Source: Ww85 sp963745765 (GTDB lineage Bacteria > Desulfobacterota > Desulfobulbia > Desulfobulbales > Desulfocapsaceae). Taken from it: a stretch of DNA of 64,000 nucleotides. Positions within the stretch are counted from its first letter, which is position 1. Each line of letters opens with the position of its first letter. The position numbers were made by a program, and so were the translations under genes. Positions 1-10,592 of the stretch are shown here, one piece after another. The DNA is taken from NCBI GenBank assembly GCA_963745765.1, contig CAVUYQ010000001.1, positions 62,001 through 126,000 of the forward strand, in the 5' to 3' direction. Below the pieces are notes generated by a model. It searched no databases and had not been told where the DNA came from. It saw only the letters and a list, made by a program, of their open reading frames with translations.

Positions 1-1057
1 CAGCAGATCGCAAAGACCGAGTCCGCCGAGAACGCCAAGGAGTGTCCCGGTGAGAGCGATAATAAGACCCTGCAAAAAGAAGATTTTCATGATTGAACGG
101 GAGGTTGCTCCCATGGATTTAAGAATGGCGATATCCCTTCCTTTTTCCATGACAACCATGACCAGGGCGCTGACAATGTTCAGGGCGGCAACCAGAATGA
201 TGAGTGCCACACAGATGAACATGCCTATCTTCTCAAGCTTGAATGCGGCAAAAAGATTGCGGTTCATGGCCATCCAGTCCTTGACGATGATTCCGGGGCC
301 GAGCTATTTGCCAATGGTTCTGTCGCTATCTGGTCTGCACGGTTGAGTTCTGATTTTTCCACTGACACCTCAATACCGTGCACGACATCCCCCAATTCGA
401 GAAATTGTTGAACCGCCGGGATACTCATATAGGCGAGAGTGGAATCATACTCGTACATGCCGGATTCAAAGATCCCGACGACCTGGGCATGTTTTGATTT
501 TTGGAATAATGCCCATCGGCGTAAGAGGGCCTGAGGGTGAGATCAGCCGAACCTTGCCGCCGAGACCGACACGAATATCGCTGGCGAGCTGTTTGCCGAG
601 AATGATATCTCCGGATGCCAGTCGCTCCGTTACGAGTGCAAGGTCGTGAATGGATCCGGCAATCATCTGCTTCTCGGAAGGCTGATAACATTTCCGGCTG
701 TGGTCGGATCAATACCCCTCAAAACGATGCCGCTGAACCTCCTGTGGCGCTGCTGAGCAGAGTCTGGGCATAGAGATACGGGGTGGCCCCGATGACACCG
801 TGGACCGTAAGAATCCGGTCCCGGTCCAGCTTATAGTTGCGGATGGCCCTTCGGTCCGCTGGACAATGATATGGGAATTGATGCCCAGGATCTGGTCACG
901 CAGACTCTCGGTGAATCCCGGAGTATACCGCCAGAACGACGATCAAGGCGATGACGCCGACGGTAATACCGGCACGGAAATCAGCGAAATCAGGGAGATA
1001 AAGCCCTGACGGTGTTTGGCCCGCAGATATCTGAAGACTGATGAACCATTCAAACAT
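1..1057 (-). CDS. LolC/LolE-type lipoprotein-releasing ABC permease, 5' part, frame-disrupted
   Basis: Inner-membrane permease of the LolCDE/MacB-like family, which extracts lipoproteins for delivery to the outer membrane. The gene starts at 1057 (MFEWFISL) and runs off the left edge. In the three minus frames one can read in order the first membrane helix (AGITVGVIALIVVLAVYSG), a typical continuation (SLRDQILGINSHIIVQRTEG), then periplasmic-domain pieces (IILGKQLASDIRVGLGGKV, MYEYDSTLAYMSIPAVQQFL, LGDVVHGIEVSV). At least five frame changes in 1 kb break the ORF. It lies 56 bp downstream of lysS on the same strand; the lysS-lolC/E order is common in this group (family knowledge). The number of indels suggests sequence error, but true decay cannot be excluded from one copy. 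LolC versus LolE cannot be decided. Confidence 0.8.
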
Positions 1058-1113
1058 AGTCAGGAATAGGAAGGTCCTGTTTTTAGTCTTTTTAGCCGAT
1101 TCTGGCGAAGGTA

Positions 1114-2599
1114 TCATTTCTGAGGCTTCAGGTGCGGGAAGAGAATGACATCCCGGATGGAAGGCGAATCGGTGAGCAGCATGACAAGCCGATCGATACC
1201 GATGCCTTCCCCGGCAGCGGACGGCATGCCATACTCGAGCGCACGAATATAATCTTCATCAAGTACCGGGATGGATCTCCTCGTCATCTCACCGCGTTCT
1301 GCGATTTGTTTCTCAAAGCGTTGCTCTGATCAATCGGGTCATTGAGTTCGCTGAATGCATTGGCGATTTCCCTGCCGGTGATAAAGAGTTCAAAGCGGTC
1401 GGTTACGTTCAGGATTTCTTCGTTTTTCCGGGCCAAGGGTGAGAAACCTCGGTCGGATAGGAAGTGATAAAGGTCGGATCAACAGTTTATCCTCGACCAG
1501 AAGCTCAAAGAGTTCTGTTTTGGCCTTTCCCGGGCCGGCCTGTTCTTCCAGCTTGATGCCTTTTTCTCTGGCAAGTGCAATACTGTCTCAGCCATCAGTC
1601 AGCAGTGCCGGATCGATGCCTGCCACCTGTACAAGGCCTCATCCATGGTCAACCGGGTCCACGGTGGTGCCAGGTTTACATCGCTGCCCTGGTAGGTGAT
1701 TTCCATGCTCCCGTTTACCTTCTGACAGAGCCAAGGAGAGCATTTCCTCGGTCAGGTCCATCAGGTCATCATAGGTGGCATATGCCTGGTAGAACTCGAG
1801 CATGGTAAATTCAGGATTATGCCGGGTGGACAGGCCCTCGTTTCTGAAGTTTCTGTTAATCTCAAAAACCCGTTCAAAGCCGCCGACGAGCAGTCGTTTC
1901 AGGTACAGTTCCGGCGCTATTCTCAGGTAGAGTTCCATATTCAGCGCGTTATGATAGGTCTTGAACGGTTTTGCGGTTGCCCCGCCCGGGACCGGCTGCA
2001 TCATCGGTGTTTCCACTTCCATGAAGCCGCGATTGTTAAGGAATTCACGTACAAGCCGAATTATTTCAATACGTTTGCGAAATATCTCCCTGCTCTCCGG
2101 GGTGACGATTAAGATCGACATATCGCTGCCGATAGCTGGTTTCCACATCGGTAAGTCCATGCCATTTTTCAGGCAACGGCCGTAGCGATTTTGATATCAT
2201 TATGATCGTTTCGGCGTGGACTGAGGTCTCTGCTGTTTTTGTCTTAAATAGAGATCCTTTCACCCCGACGATGTCACCGATATCCCATTTCTTGAAAGCT
2301 GAGAAAAACTCCTCTCCGATGGTATCCTTTTTTACATATACCTGCATTTGACCACTGCTGTCTGCAATCGAAAAGAAGGCTGCCTTGCCGAACTTGCGCA
2401 TAGCCATGATCCGCCCTGCAACCTTGTATATCCGGCCGCTTTCATCTTTCTGTTCGGCTTCGAGATGGTTGCCTTCCGGCAGAATGTCCGCGATCCGATG
2501 CTCCGGTTTAAACGTGTTGCTGTATAATTTTACGTTGAGTTCGGCGAGTGATTCCGCCTTCTCACGTCGTTGCGCGAGAAACTGATTTTCGCTGCTCAT
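1114..2599 (-). CDS. lysS: Lysyl-tRNA synthetase (class II), frame-disrupted
   Basis: Charges tRNA-Lys with lysine. The start at 2599 (MSSENQFL) is preferred over the in-frame ATG at 2614 because AGGA lies 6 bases before it. The N-terminal OB-fold anticodon domain is readable (RKFGKAAFFSIADSSGQMQV), followed in another frame by class II motif 1 (GFMEVETPMMQPVPGGATAK) and motif 2 (FEINRNFRNEGLSTRHNPEF), and near the end motif 3 (GIGIDRLVMLL) with the usual tail FPHLKPQK and stop at 1114. Frame changes occur near 2100, near 1640 and at least once more before 1300. All class-defining motifs are present, so the gene is probably functional and the shifts are errors. The lolC/E-like gene follows 56 bp downstream. 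Confidence 0.9.
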
Positions 2600-2693
2600 G
2601 TTTTTTTCCTGCATCCTGTTGATGAATATCTTTTGCCATCGGTAGGGGACCTGCTTACCTGTCCCCGGTGCCCTGTGTTATGATAATAACCAT

Positions 2694-2718
2694 AAAAAAA
2701 AGCGGCGCCTTCGCCGCT
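2694..2718 (-). terminator. Rho-independent terminator after rlmD
   Basis: Perfect 7-bp stem AGCGGCG/CGCCGCT with a CCTT loop at 2701-2718, followed on the minus strand by seven T (plus-strand A run 2694-2700). It sits between the rlmD stop (2783) and lysS start (2599), so it separates the two transcription units. Confidence 0.85.
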
Positions 2719-2782
2719 TGCACAAGAGAGCCTTTGAAGGATCCGCAACCCACTTATCGTTTACTGATAATAGCTGGTATTG

Positions 2783-4118
2783 TCAATTCTTTTCAAGCAG
2801 CACAACCGTTTCGAGGTGGTGTGTCTGGGGAAACATGTCTATCGGCTGAACCATTTTGATAGTAAAGCCTTCGGCCGATAACCCGGCAAGATCACGGCAG
2901 AGAGTGGCGGGATCGCAGGAGATGTAGATGATCCGGTGATCGCTGAGTTTGCCAAGCAGCTGCGTCATATCACTCATTCCCTGACGGGGGGGATCGCAGA
3001 TAATCGTATCATAGTTCCTGTTCTCATCTGCCAGGCGCCGGCAGGCGGTAAAAACATCAGATTTTTCAAACGAGGTATTCAGCAGACCGTTACTGTTACT
3101 GTTGAGAAGAGCACTGCGAACGGCCGAGCCCTGTGACTCGATGCCGCTTACAAAGCCAGCATAACGGGCCAGTGGTATGGAAAAATTGCCCATGCCGCAG
3201 AAGAGGTCAAGTACCCTGTCGGACGCACAAGGAGCGGCCAGCTGCAAAACCAGCTTGATTAGACATGTGTTCTGCTCGGTGTTAACCTGGCAGAAGCTTC
3301 CAGCCTCCCAGACGAGTTTCATGGGTGGTTTCAGTGGTATTGTCGCGCCAAGACGGTTGTTTTTCCCCTCCTCGTCTGCACTGAAGGGACCTTCAACGGC
3401 AAAGGTTTTCCCGGCAAGAAATACCCGTGTCAGGCCATCCATCTCCCGGCAGAGTGTCCGTGCCCCTTTCCGGTCTGCCGGGCGCGGCGGACGTTTCAGG
3501 CTGAGGAGCAGGCAGACCCCTGCATCAAGCGGATTATGCAGGATTTCAACTTCTTCGCTATTGGCGGCAAGATCGGCAAAACAAGCAGAGCCTATAAGCC
3601 CGGCAAGACAGGTATTGATTGTATCCGGTGCCAGCAGACAGTGTTTAACCGGGATGATGTCATGGGTTCTGAAGCGGCTGAAACCGACTTTTTTATGCTG
3701 GTCCACTTTCAGCCTGATACGCTGGCGATAACCAAAGGCGGAGGGTGCGGTGAATTATCGGTTCAACACGCCGGGCCAGTTCCTTGAGTACAGGGGAGGG
3801 GCTTCGTTCCAGAAGATCGATGAGGATCTGCTGCTTGACAAGACATTGTGTCGGATAGTCTGCATGCTGAAGGTTGCAGCCGCCGCATTTTCCATAATAA
3901 GGACAGGGAGGACGGACACGACCTGCATGTGATTGCACGACCGCAACAGCGCGGGCATGATCCAGGTGCTGTTGCCGCGCAACGGTGGCAATAGTCACGA
4001 CTTCACCCGGCAGGGTAAACTGGACGAGCACGGTTTTTCCGTTCCTGAGTCCGGCCAGCCCGTAACCGCCGTTGACCAGTTTTTTTATGGTAACATTCTC
4101 AGTGTTATTGCAGTTCAC
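2783..4118 (-). CDS. rlmD: 23S rRNA (uracil-5-)-methyltransferase, RlmD/RumA family, one frameshift
   Basis: SAM-dependent enzyme that makes 5-methyluridine in 23S rRNA. Domains in order: N-terminal TRAM-like OB fold (about 1-60); Fe-S cysteines CPYYGKCGGC (CX5CX2C), with the fourth cysteine in PVKHCLLAPD; SAM-binding motif VLDLFCGMGNFSIPLA; DPPRQGM; catalytic-cysteine motif YISCDPATLCRDL. A single frame change near 3735-3745 splits it: the second frame upstream of the break reads FGYRQRIRLKVDQHKK, as expected for the family. Overall length (about 444 aa) is normal. RlmC, RlmD and TrmA-like paralogues share this fold; the 4Fe-4S signature supports RlmC/RlmD. It is divergent from tamA with a 58-bp gap, so both promoters must lie within it or inside the genes. 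Confidence 0.85.
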
Positions 4119-4176
4119 GCTCGAATCCGACTATAGTGCCTTGCAAAGATGAATAATAACGTGTTGGTTTGAAAAA

Positions 4177-5973
4177 ATGTCCTGGCCTGCTGGCTCACAA
4201 CACATCCGTCTACATAGTATACTATCATTGCGTTATAGAATCCTTATTTTATGTTTTTTGTTTTTTCTCTCTGTTCCCCACGCGGGATATAGTGAAAATG
4301 CTTTGACGCTTGATGTCTCGGTTCAGGGAGTGAAAGGCAAGCTGTACGATAATATCATGGCCCGCCTGCGCATCAATATTTTTCGGCAGAACAGCAACCT
4401 TACTGAAACCGAGATACGCCGGCTGCATCGCCTGGCGGAAACGGATATTCAGTCAGCGCTGGCACCATACGGCTATTATGCCGCCACCATTACGAGTTCA
4501 CTGACCAAAACAGCCTCGGGATGGCAGGCGACCTATCTGGTGAATCCCGGCGAGCAGGTCCATATCGCGGAGATATCCGTATCTATAGCCGGAGAGGGGG
4601 CATCTCTGCCGGAACTCGCCGAGCCGCAGCAATTGTTTGATCTGCCCAAAGGCGCCCCACTGAACCAGGTGCGTTATGAAGAAGGCAAGATGGAATTGCT
4701 GCGGAAGGTCAGGCGGCTTGGCTTTCTTGATGCATCTTACCGTGTGCATGAAATCAGAATCAACCGCATTACAAAAGAAGCGGAAATCGAGCTGGTTCTC
4801 GATACCGGGCCCCGTTACCTGTTCGGCCCGATGACGAGCGAGCAGGACATCATCCATGACGAACTGCTGCAACGCTTTTTACCGTGGAAAGAAGGTGACC
4901 ATTATATTCCCCGGGAAGTACTCAACCTGCAGCGGGATCTTAACCGGTCCGATTATTTCAGTTCGGTTATCGTTCAGGCAGACACCGAACATCCGGATGG
5001 TCTCTCTGTTCCGGTAAAAATAATGCTTGAACCGCTGGAAACCTACAATCGTTATAGTTTCGGGGTCGGATATGCCACTGACATCAGGGCCTATGCCCGA
5101 TTCGACTGGCAGAACAGGCTCCTGAACAAAAGCGGTCACCGTGCCAATTCTTCGCTCCTCCTTGGTGAACGGGAGTCCCATCTTGCTCTGAACTACAGGA
5201 TTCCCGTGTCCGATCCGAGATACAATACCTTGCGGCTGAGCGGCCTGTTGAATCGCGAATCATGGGAGGATACGACAACCGAAAGTTATTCCGCAGGGGT
5301 CGGATACGAGTACCTGACTCCCGAACGGCATCTGGACATCTCACTTGAAGCATTAAACGAGAGCTATGAGATCGGAACGACAAAAGGCAGAAGCGAATTG
5401 CTGATGCCGGGCATCCAGGGCTCCTTGGCCATTGCCGATGATCTCGTCAATCCCACACAAGGTCTTCGCGCTTCAGTTGGCCTGGTCGGAGCCAGCGACT
5501 ATCTCTTTTCGGATGCCTCTTTTCTGAAAGTGCGGGCGGACGGAAAAATCATTGTGACTCCCCTGCAGGATTTTCGTTTGATTGGCCGGGGATCCTTCGG
5601 TGTAATCCTTGTTGATTCCATAGACGATATCCCACCGACGCTGCGTTTTTACGCGGGTGGCCAGAATAGTGTAAGGGGCTACAGCTACCGCAGTCTCGGC
5701 CCAAAAGACAGTTCCGGGAGTGTTGTCGGCGGCAGTTATCTTCTCACCGGCAGCATTGAACTTGAACGAAGCCTGTCCGAATTCTGGCGTGCCGCTGTTT
5801 TTTATGATGTCGGCAATGCGATGGATGATGTGTCCGTTGATCTCGCGCACGGTATCGGTATCGGTGTCGGTGTAGCCTTGCCTTTTGGTCAGGCCAGGCT
5901 GGAGCTTGCTTATCCGCTGAGCGATGAAGGCAGCGCGCAATACGTTTCCATCAGCATCGGGGCGGATTTGTGA
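4177..5973 (+). CDS. tamA: TamA, outer-membrane translocation and assembly protein (Omp85 family)
   Basis: Outer-membrane half of the TamAB complex, which helps insert autotransporters and other outer-membrane proteins and is implicated in phospholipid transport. 598 aa: an N-terminal signal region with a hydrophobic core (ILILCFLFFLSV), three POTRA-type repeats (about 35-260), and a C-terminal 16-strand-type barrel (about 270-598). The Omp85 loop-6 motif appears as YAGGQNSVRGYSYRSLGP near residue 494 and the last strand is YVSISIGADL. The ATG at 4177 gives a long n-region before the hydrophobic core, so the true start may be slightly downstream; no strong RBS decides. The stop overlaps the tamB start (TGATG), showing translational coupling. 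Confidence 0.92.
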   Translation: MSWPAGSQHIRLHSILSLRYRILILCFLFFLSVPHAGYSENALTLDVSVQGVKGKLYDNIMARLRINIFRQNSNLTETEIRRLHRLAETDIQSALAPYGYYAATITSSLTKTASGWQATYLVNPGEQVHIAEISVSIAGEGASLPELAEPQQLFDLPKGAPLNQVRYEEGKMELLRKVRRLGFLDASYRVHEIRINRITKEAEIELVLDTGPRYLFGPMTSEQDIIHDELLQRFLPWKEGDHYIPREVLNLQRDLNRSDYFSSVIVQADTEHPDGLSVPVKIMLEPLETYNRYSFGVGYATDIRAYARFDWQNRLLNKSGHRANSSLLLGERESHLALNYRIPVSDPRYNTLRLSGLLNRESWEDTTTESYSAGVGYEYLTPERHLDISLEALNESYEIGTTKGRSELLMPGIQGSLAIADDLVNPTQGLRASVGLVGASDYLFSDASFLKVRADGKIIVTPLQDFRLIGRGSFGVILVDSIDDIPPTLRFYAGGQNSVRGYSYRSLGPKDSSGSVVGGSYLLTGSIELERSLSEFWRAAVFYDVGNAMDDVSVDLAHGIGIGVGVALPFGQARLELAYPLSDEGSAQYVSISIGADL

Positions 5974-8900
5974 TGAAACGGCTGATAATGATAACAGCAG
6001 CTTTTCTTATCCTGTCTTTCTCGCTTCTCACTTTTTTGTTGGGCAGCAGGTCCGGGTTTCAGGTCGTTATCTCTGTTGCTTCGGCCTTGTCCGGTAATGC
6101 TGTCAGCGTAGCTGCGAGTCAGGGTCGTGTGCTGGGCTCATTCAGGCTCGAAGGGATCAACATTGTCACCTCTGCGGCTGAAATTTCAATCGCCGAGCTG
6201 GACTGGCAATGGCGCCCGGCAACACTGTTTCAGGGACAGCTGCATATTGGTGATCTTTCCGTTAAAGATGTTCTCGTAAGATTGCAGCAGACAGGCCAGG
6301 ACAAGGAATCGGCCGGTGGGCCGTTTCTGCTCCCCGAACTGAGCCTGCCCCTGCCTTTTCTTCTTGGCCGGATTTCAGTGGAAAATCTACTGATTCGTGA
6401 CGAACAGGGTGCAGAACTTGTCAGCATAGACCGGCTATCCGGATCAATGTCCGGTACAGCCGATCATTTGAAATTCGACGAGCTGACGCTTCAGACAAAG
6501 GACTATGGTTTTACTGTCCGTGGAGAGCTGCAGATGTCTTCCGGCTGGCCTGTTGATCTGAACGGGAGCTGGTGGGCTGAACTGCCTGAATGCAGCAAGG
6601 TGCAGGGGGCGATTGCCGTCGACGGCAGACTTCGCGGAACCGGAACTTGACTGTTTCAACGATCCTGCCGCAACGGTTGGAGGTGAAGGGGAATTTCAAG
6701 GACCTTTTTGACAACCCTTCCGGCATGTTGGAAGGACAGGGGACAAAATATAGATCTGGCGAAAATCTGCAGCAGCTGGCCTGAGGCGAGCGTTGACCTG
6801 GTATTCACTTCTTCCGGAAGCATCGGCGATTATCGTGCACATCTGGAGACGAACCTGGCATTGAAAGATACATCGCCGTTTCAGGCGGTGACGGACATTT
6901 CAGGCGATGAACGCGGAATTTTCGTCGAATCAGCGCGGATAGAATCAAAAGGCAACCATGCGGAATTGTCAGGCAGGCTTGACTGGCAGGATCAGGTTTC
7001 CTGGGACGCATCACTGTCCCTGCACGCATTTGATCTCTCTGTCTATGAAGGGTTACCCCGGCTTCTTATCGATGCCGAGATTCTCTCCGAGGGACAGCTG
7101 GCCCAGGATGGTCTGCACTACCAGGTCAGTACGAGCACCATGGAAGGGACAATGGCTGCACCTCCGCTTACTTTCAGCGGCGCTCTTCATCTGGCTGGAG
7201 ACCTGGAACAATTGCATGTTTCCAATTCGACCTTTCATTTCGGCGACGGGTTGCTGAAACTCAATGGAGGACTGGACTGGTCCTCGGGGCTGGCATGGGA
7301 GGCCCAGGCTCTGCTGCAGGAAATGGATCCTTCTCTCTTTCCCCCTTTGCCTGCCGGCAGGGTAAATGCTGAGATCAGCACTAATGGCAGCCTTGACAGC
7401 GATAAAATCAGTTTTGACGCGGTTATTGCTTCTATGTCCGGAACCCTTGCGGGATATGACCTTGAAGGTGGCGGCCGCATCGGCTATCGGGATGGACAAT
7501 TTAATGCCCGTAACCTGTATATTAAAAACGGCGGCAATGTCGTTCAGGTCGAGGGGATCGTCGATGATTCCTTTGGCCTTGATTTCAAAGTAGCCGCTTC
7601 TGAATTGAATCTGCTGTTTCCCCGGTTGAAAGGAAATGTGCAGTTGACCGGCCAGCTGGGCGGGAATCAGGAGCATCCTGTCCTGACAATCAGCGGGGGC
7701 GGTCACAATATTTCCTACCAGGACTATCATCTTGACGCTCTTAAGCTGAAGGCCAAAGCCGGACTTTTTGAAGGCGGAAAACTTGAGGCAGACCTTTCGC
7801 TTGGTGATCTCGACATCGAAGGAGTGCAGGTTAAACAGGTAACGGCCGGGATAACCGGTGACCTGAAATCCCATGAGATCGTGATAGAGGGCAAAACCGA
7901 AAAAGAGACTCTCCGCCTGAGAGGGATTGGATCATATATTGAGCCGGCAGCCTGGCAGGGGACTATCGCCGAAACACACTACGAGCACGTCCTCTATGGA
8001 AGCTGGCAGCAGAAGGACCATGCCAGCATTGCCGCTTCTGCGGCTGGCGCGAAAATAGACAACCTGTGCCTGTCCTCAGGCAGGACCAGCCTGTGCGTCG
8101 GCGGATCCTGGGAGAATTCAGGGGACTGGACGCTTGAGGTTGCCAACCTGCATCTGGATCTGGCCGAGTTGAATCACTGGCAGCTTTTCTCTCCCCCCGT
8201 TTCCGGGCTACTTGCCGGCCGGTTGACTGCCCGTGGAAGTAATTCTCTTATCCGGGAAGGTGCTGGCAAGATTGAGATACCGGTGTTCAGCATGACTATT
8301 GATTCGGGATTGCCCAACCAGGATTTTCGCTGGAACGATACCGTCCTGGCCTTTAATCTTGCCGAGCAGCGACTGCAGACAACGCTCGTCTCACGATTTG
8401 TTGACGGCAGCACCGTGAATAGCGAGCTGCAGGTCGAAACGTCTGGCGATATCTCTGAACCGTTTGCTGGGCTCCCTGTCCGGGGAACGGTTCAGCTTGA
8501 CTTGAAAGATCTTAGTCCGCTCGTTGGTCTGACCGGGGATTATCTCGTTCCAAGCGGTCACCTCACGGCAGACATCGCGGTAGATGGTACTCTCGGCAAT
8601 CCTGCCATTAATGGGGGCATTACTCTGCGGGATGGTGAACTGAGATTTCCAAGCCTGGGTATCTCGCTGACAGAAGTTTCCGGCGATCTCCGCGGGGAAG
8701 GCACGTCGGGCGAGGATTAATCTTCAGGCTGTTTCAGGTGAAGGCAAGGCAACCGGGTCAGGTGATCTTGATTTTTCCGGGGAGAAATGGCAGGGGACAT
8801 TCACGGTAAACGGGAAAAGTGTTGAGCTGATGAACCAGCGTGAGCTTTCTATCATTGCCGATCCTGATGTTAAGCTCGTTATCGGACCTGACGGCGGATC

Positions 8901-9748
8901 CCTGAGCGGCAGTGTTTTTGTATCCAAGGCACTGATATCTCCAGAAGAAATGAGAAATTCCGATGCTGTGTCCGATGATGTCGTCTTTGTTGATAAGGCA
9001 GGGTAATGCTTCTGCCTGGCCTTTCACCTACCAGATCGAGGTTGAGCTAGGCGATGATGTGCGCGTCGAAGGTTACGGGCTGAGCAGCAACCTGCGCGGC
9101 AAACTCGATGTCATGCAGGCGCCTGATGGAGCCATCCTTGGCAGAGGAGAACTGAATACCTATAAGGGTTCCTTTTCGATTTATAATCGTTCCATTGATC
9201 TTTCGAAGGGGCGCATCCTGTTTGATGGAGGCCCGATCGGTAATCCCGGACTTGATATCAGTGCCAGGAAGAGCATAAAGTCAGAACGAGCCGGTATGCA
9301 GGACATTGTTGTCGGTATAGATGTTACCGGAACTGTTCATGATCACAAGATCGAACTCTTTTCCAGCCCGCATATGGAAGATCGTGAAATTGTAGCCTAT
9401 ATCCTGCTCGATAAATCATTTGCATCATCCGATGGCGATTCCCGGGGCGTTGTTGATGCGGCACTCAGTTTAATCGCCTCGGGAGAGGGTAGTGACCTGC
9501 TCGGCGGGGTAGCGAATATTTTGCCTGTCGATACGGTCCAGTTTGCCGGCGGTATCGGTGCTGATGACCCCTCCTTGGTGGTCGGAAAAAAACTGACGGA
9601 GAACCTTTCCGTCGGCTATGATTTCAACCTCTTCCAAAATAAAGGCTTTTTCAAGGTTCGGTATTATTTTGGTCGTGGATTTTCAATAGAGAGCAGAAAT
9701 TCGGTTGAATCCAATGGCGTTGAGTTTCTCTACTCTTTTGAACGATAG
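5973..9748 (+). CDS. tamB: TamB/YtfN/DUF490 family translocation protein, several frameshifts
   Basis: Inner-membrane-anchored periplasm-spanning partner of TamA, with a long beta-taco groove related to bridge-like lipid-transfer proteins. ATG at 5973 overlaps the tamA stop by one base (a GTG lies three bases earlier). An N-terminal signal anchor (IMITAAFLILSFSLLTFLL) is followed by about 1000 residues of repetitive beta-rich sequence and the conserved C-terminal DUF490/TamB domain (about 9040-9748), including NTYKGSFSIYNRSIDLSKG, DREIVAYILLDKS and terminal LYSFER. Frame changes near 6645, 6745, 8705 and 9003 break the ORF, but homology continues directly across each. The full span corresponds to about 1258 aa, close to E. 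coli TamB, so the gene is probably intact in the organism. Confidence 0.88.
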
Positions 9749-10136
9749 TCTGGTCGCGAATCAGTCTGGAAAGGGGGGGCTGAAGGAACCGGATAGAGCC
9801 GGACCCGCCTGATCGGGACGAATCGCCGGTTATTTGCTTACTTCCAGAACCATTGCCGCGTGATTTCCACTTGTCGCTTCGCTCGATCTGCCGGTCATCT
9901 GTCAGGCAGGTTGCCACCCGGCAGGTTGGTTGTTTCAGCATCACTTCGGCAACAACCACCACTGTTTCCTCTTGATTACGCTCCCTTTTTCAGTCTGCAT
10001 AATGACTTCACCGGTGCCCCTTCTCCTGCTCTTCCGGCAGGATCGTTGTAATATTGACTGCCAGCAGTTATATTCACGCAAGATTTTGCAACGTTTGTTA
10101 ACTGAAAGTTAGCCTGAATAAGAAAAGGAAAAGCCA
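9749..10136. other. Intergenic region with no recognisable gene
   Basis: About 390 bases between tamB and yqeY. Short open frames on both strands have no family resemblance. A purine-rich stretch AAGAAAAGGAAAAG just before 10137 is the likely ribosome-binding region of yqeY. No convincing terminator hairpin was seen. Confidence 0.5.
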
Positions 10137-10538
10137 ATGAGCCTGCAGGAATTGATCAGTGCTGAACTGAAACCGGCAATCAAGAGTCGTGATGTCGCTA
10201 AAACGGGAGCTATCCGTATTCTGATTGGCGAGTTCCAGCGACAGCCGGAAAAAAATCTTACGGATCAGCAGGTTGTTGCTCTGATAAAAAAACTGCTCAA
10301 GTCAGAACAGGAACTGCTTGCCCTGGCAAACCGGGACTGTTCTGATTTTATAAGGATACTGGAGGGATATCTGCCGCAGCAGGCGAGTGAGGAGGATGTC
10401 AGATCCTGGATTGGTGAGAACATAGATTTTTCCGTTTACGCCAACAGAATGCAGGCCATGCGGCCTATCATGGCACATTTCGGCAGCAGTACTGACGGTA
10501 ATATGGTTAAGAAAATCTTACAGGAGTTCAGCGATTGA
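10137..10538 (+). CDS. YqeY/GatB-like tail-domain protein
   Basis: Small cytosolic protein (133 aa) of the YqeY family, which shares its helical fold with the tRNA-binding tail of the GatB amidotransferase subunit; its cellular role is unsettled. Family-typical blocks are visible: ISAELKPAIKSRDVAKTGAIRIL at the start (positions 6-28), then KKLLKSEQELLA, LEGYLPQQASEEDV and a C-terminal NMVKKILQEF. Length matches the family (about 148 aa). AGGAAAAG lies just before the ATG. trkA follows 54 bp downstream on the same strand and may be co-transcribed. Confidence 0.85.
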   Translation: MSLQELISAELKPAIKSRDVAKTGAIRILIGEFQRQPEKNLTDQQVVALIKKLLKSEQELLALANRDCSDFIRILEGYLPQQASEEDVRSWIGENIDFSVYANRMQAMRPIMAHFGSSTDGNMVKKILQEFSD

Positions 10539-10592
10539 TCGCAGTTTGTATGACTGTTTCCCTTACGTTCAAAGTCTCTATAAGAGCCCGTT

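Noticed and set aside
7053..7874. 273-codon minus-strand frame opposite tamB
   Set aside because: Antisense to a well-supported TamB region; composition is that of a shadow frame.
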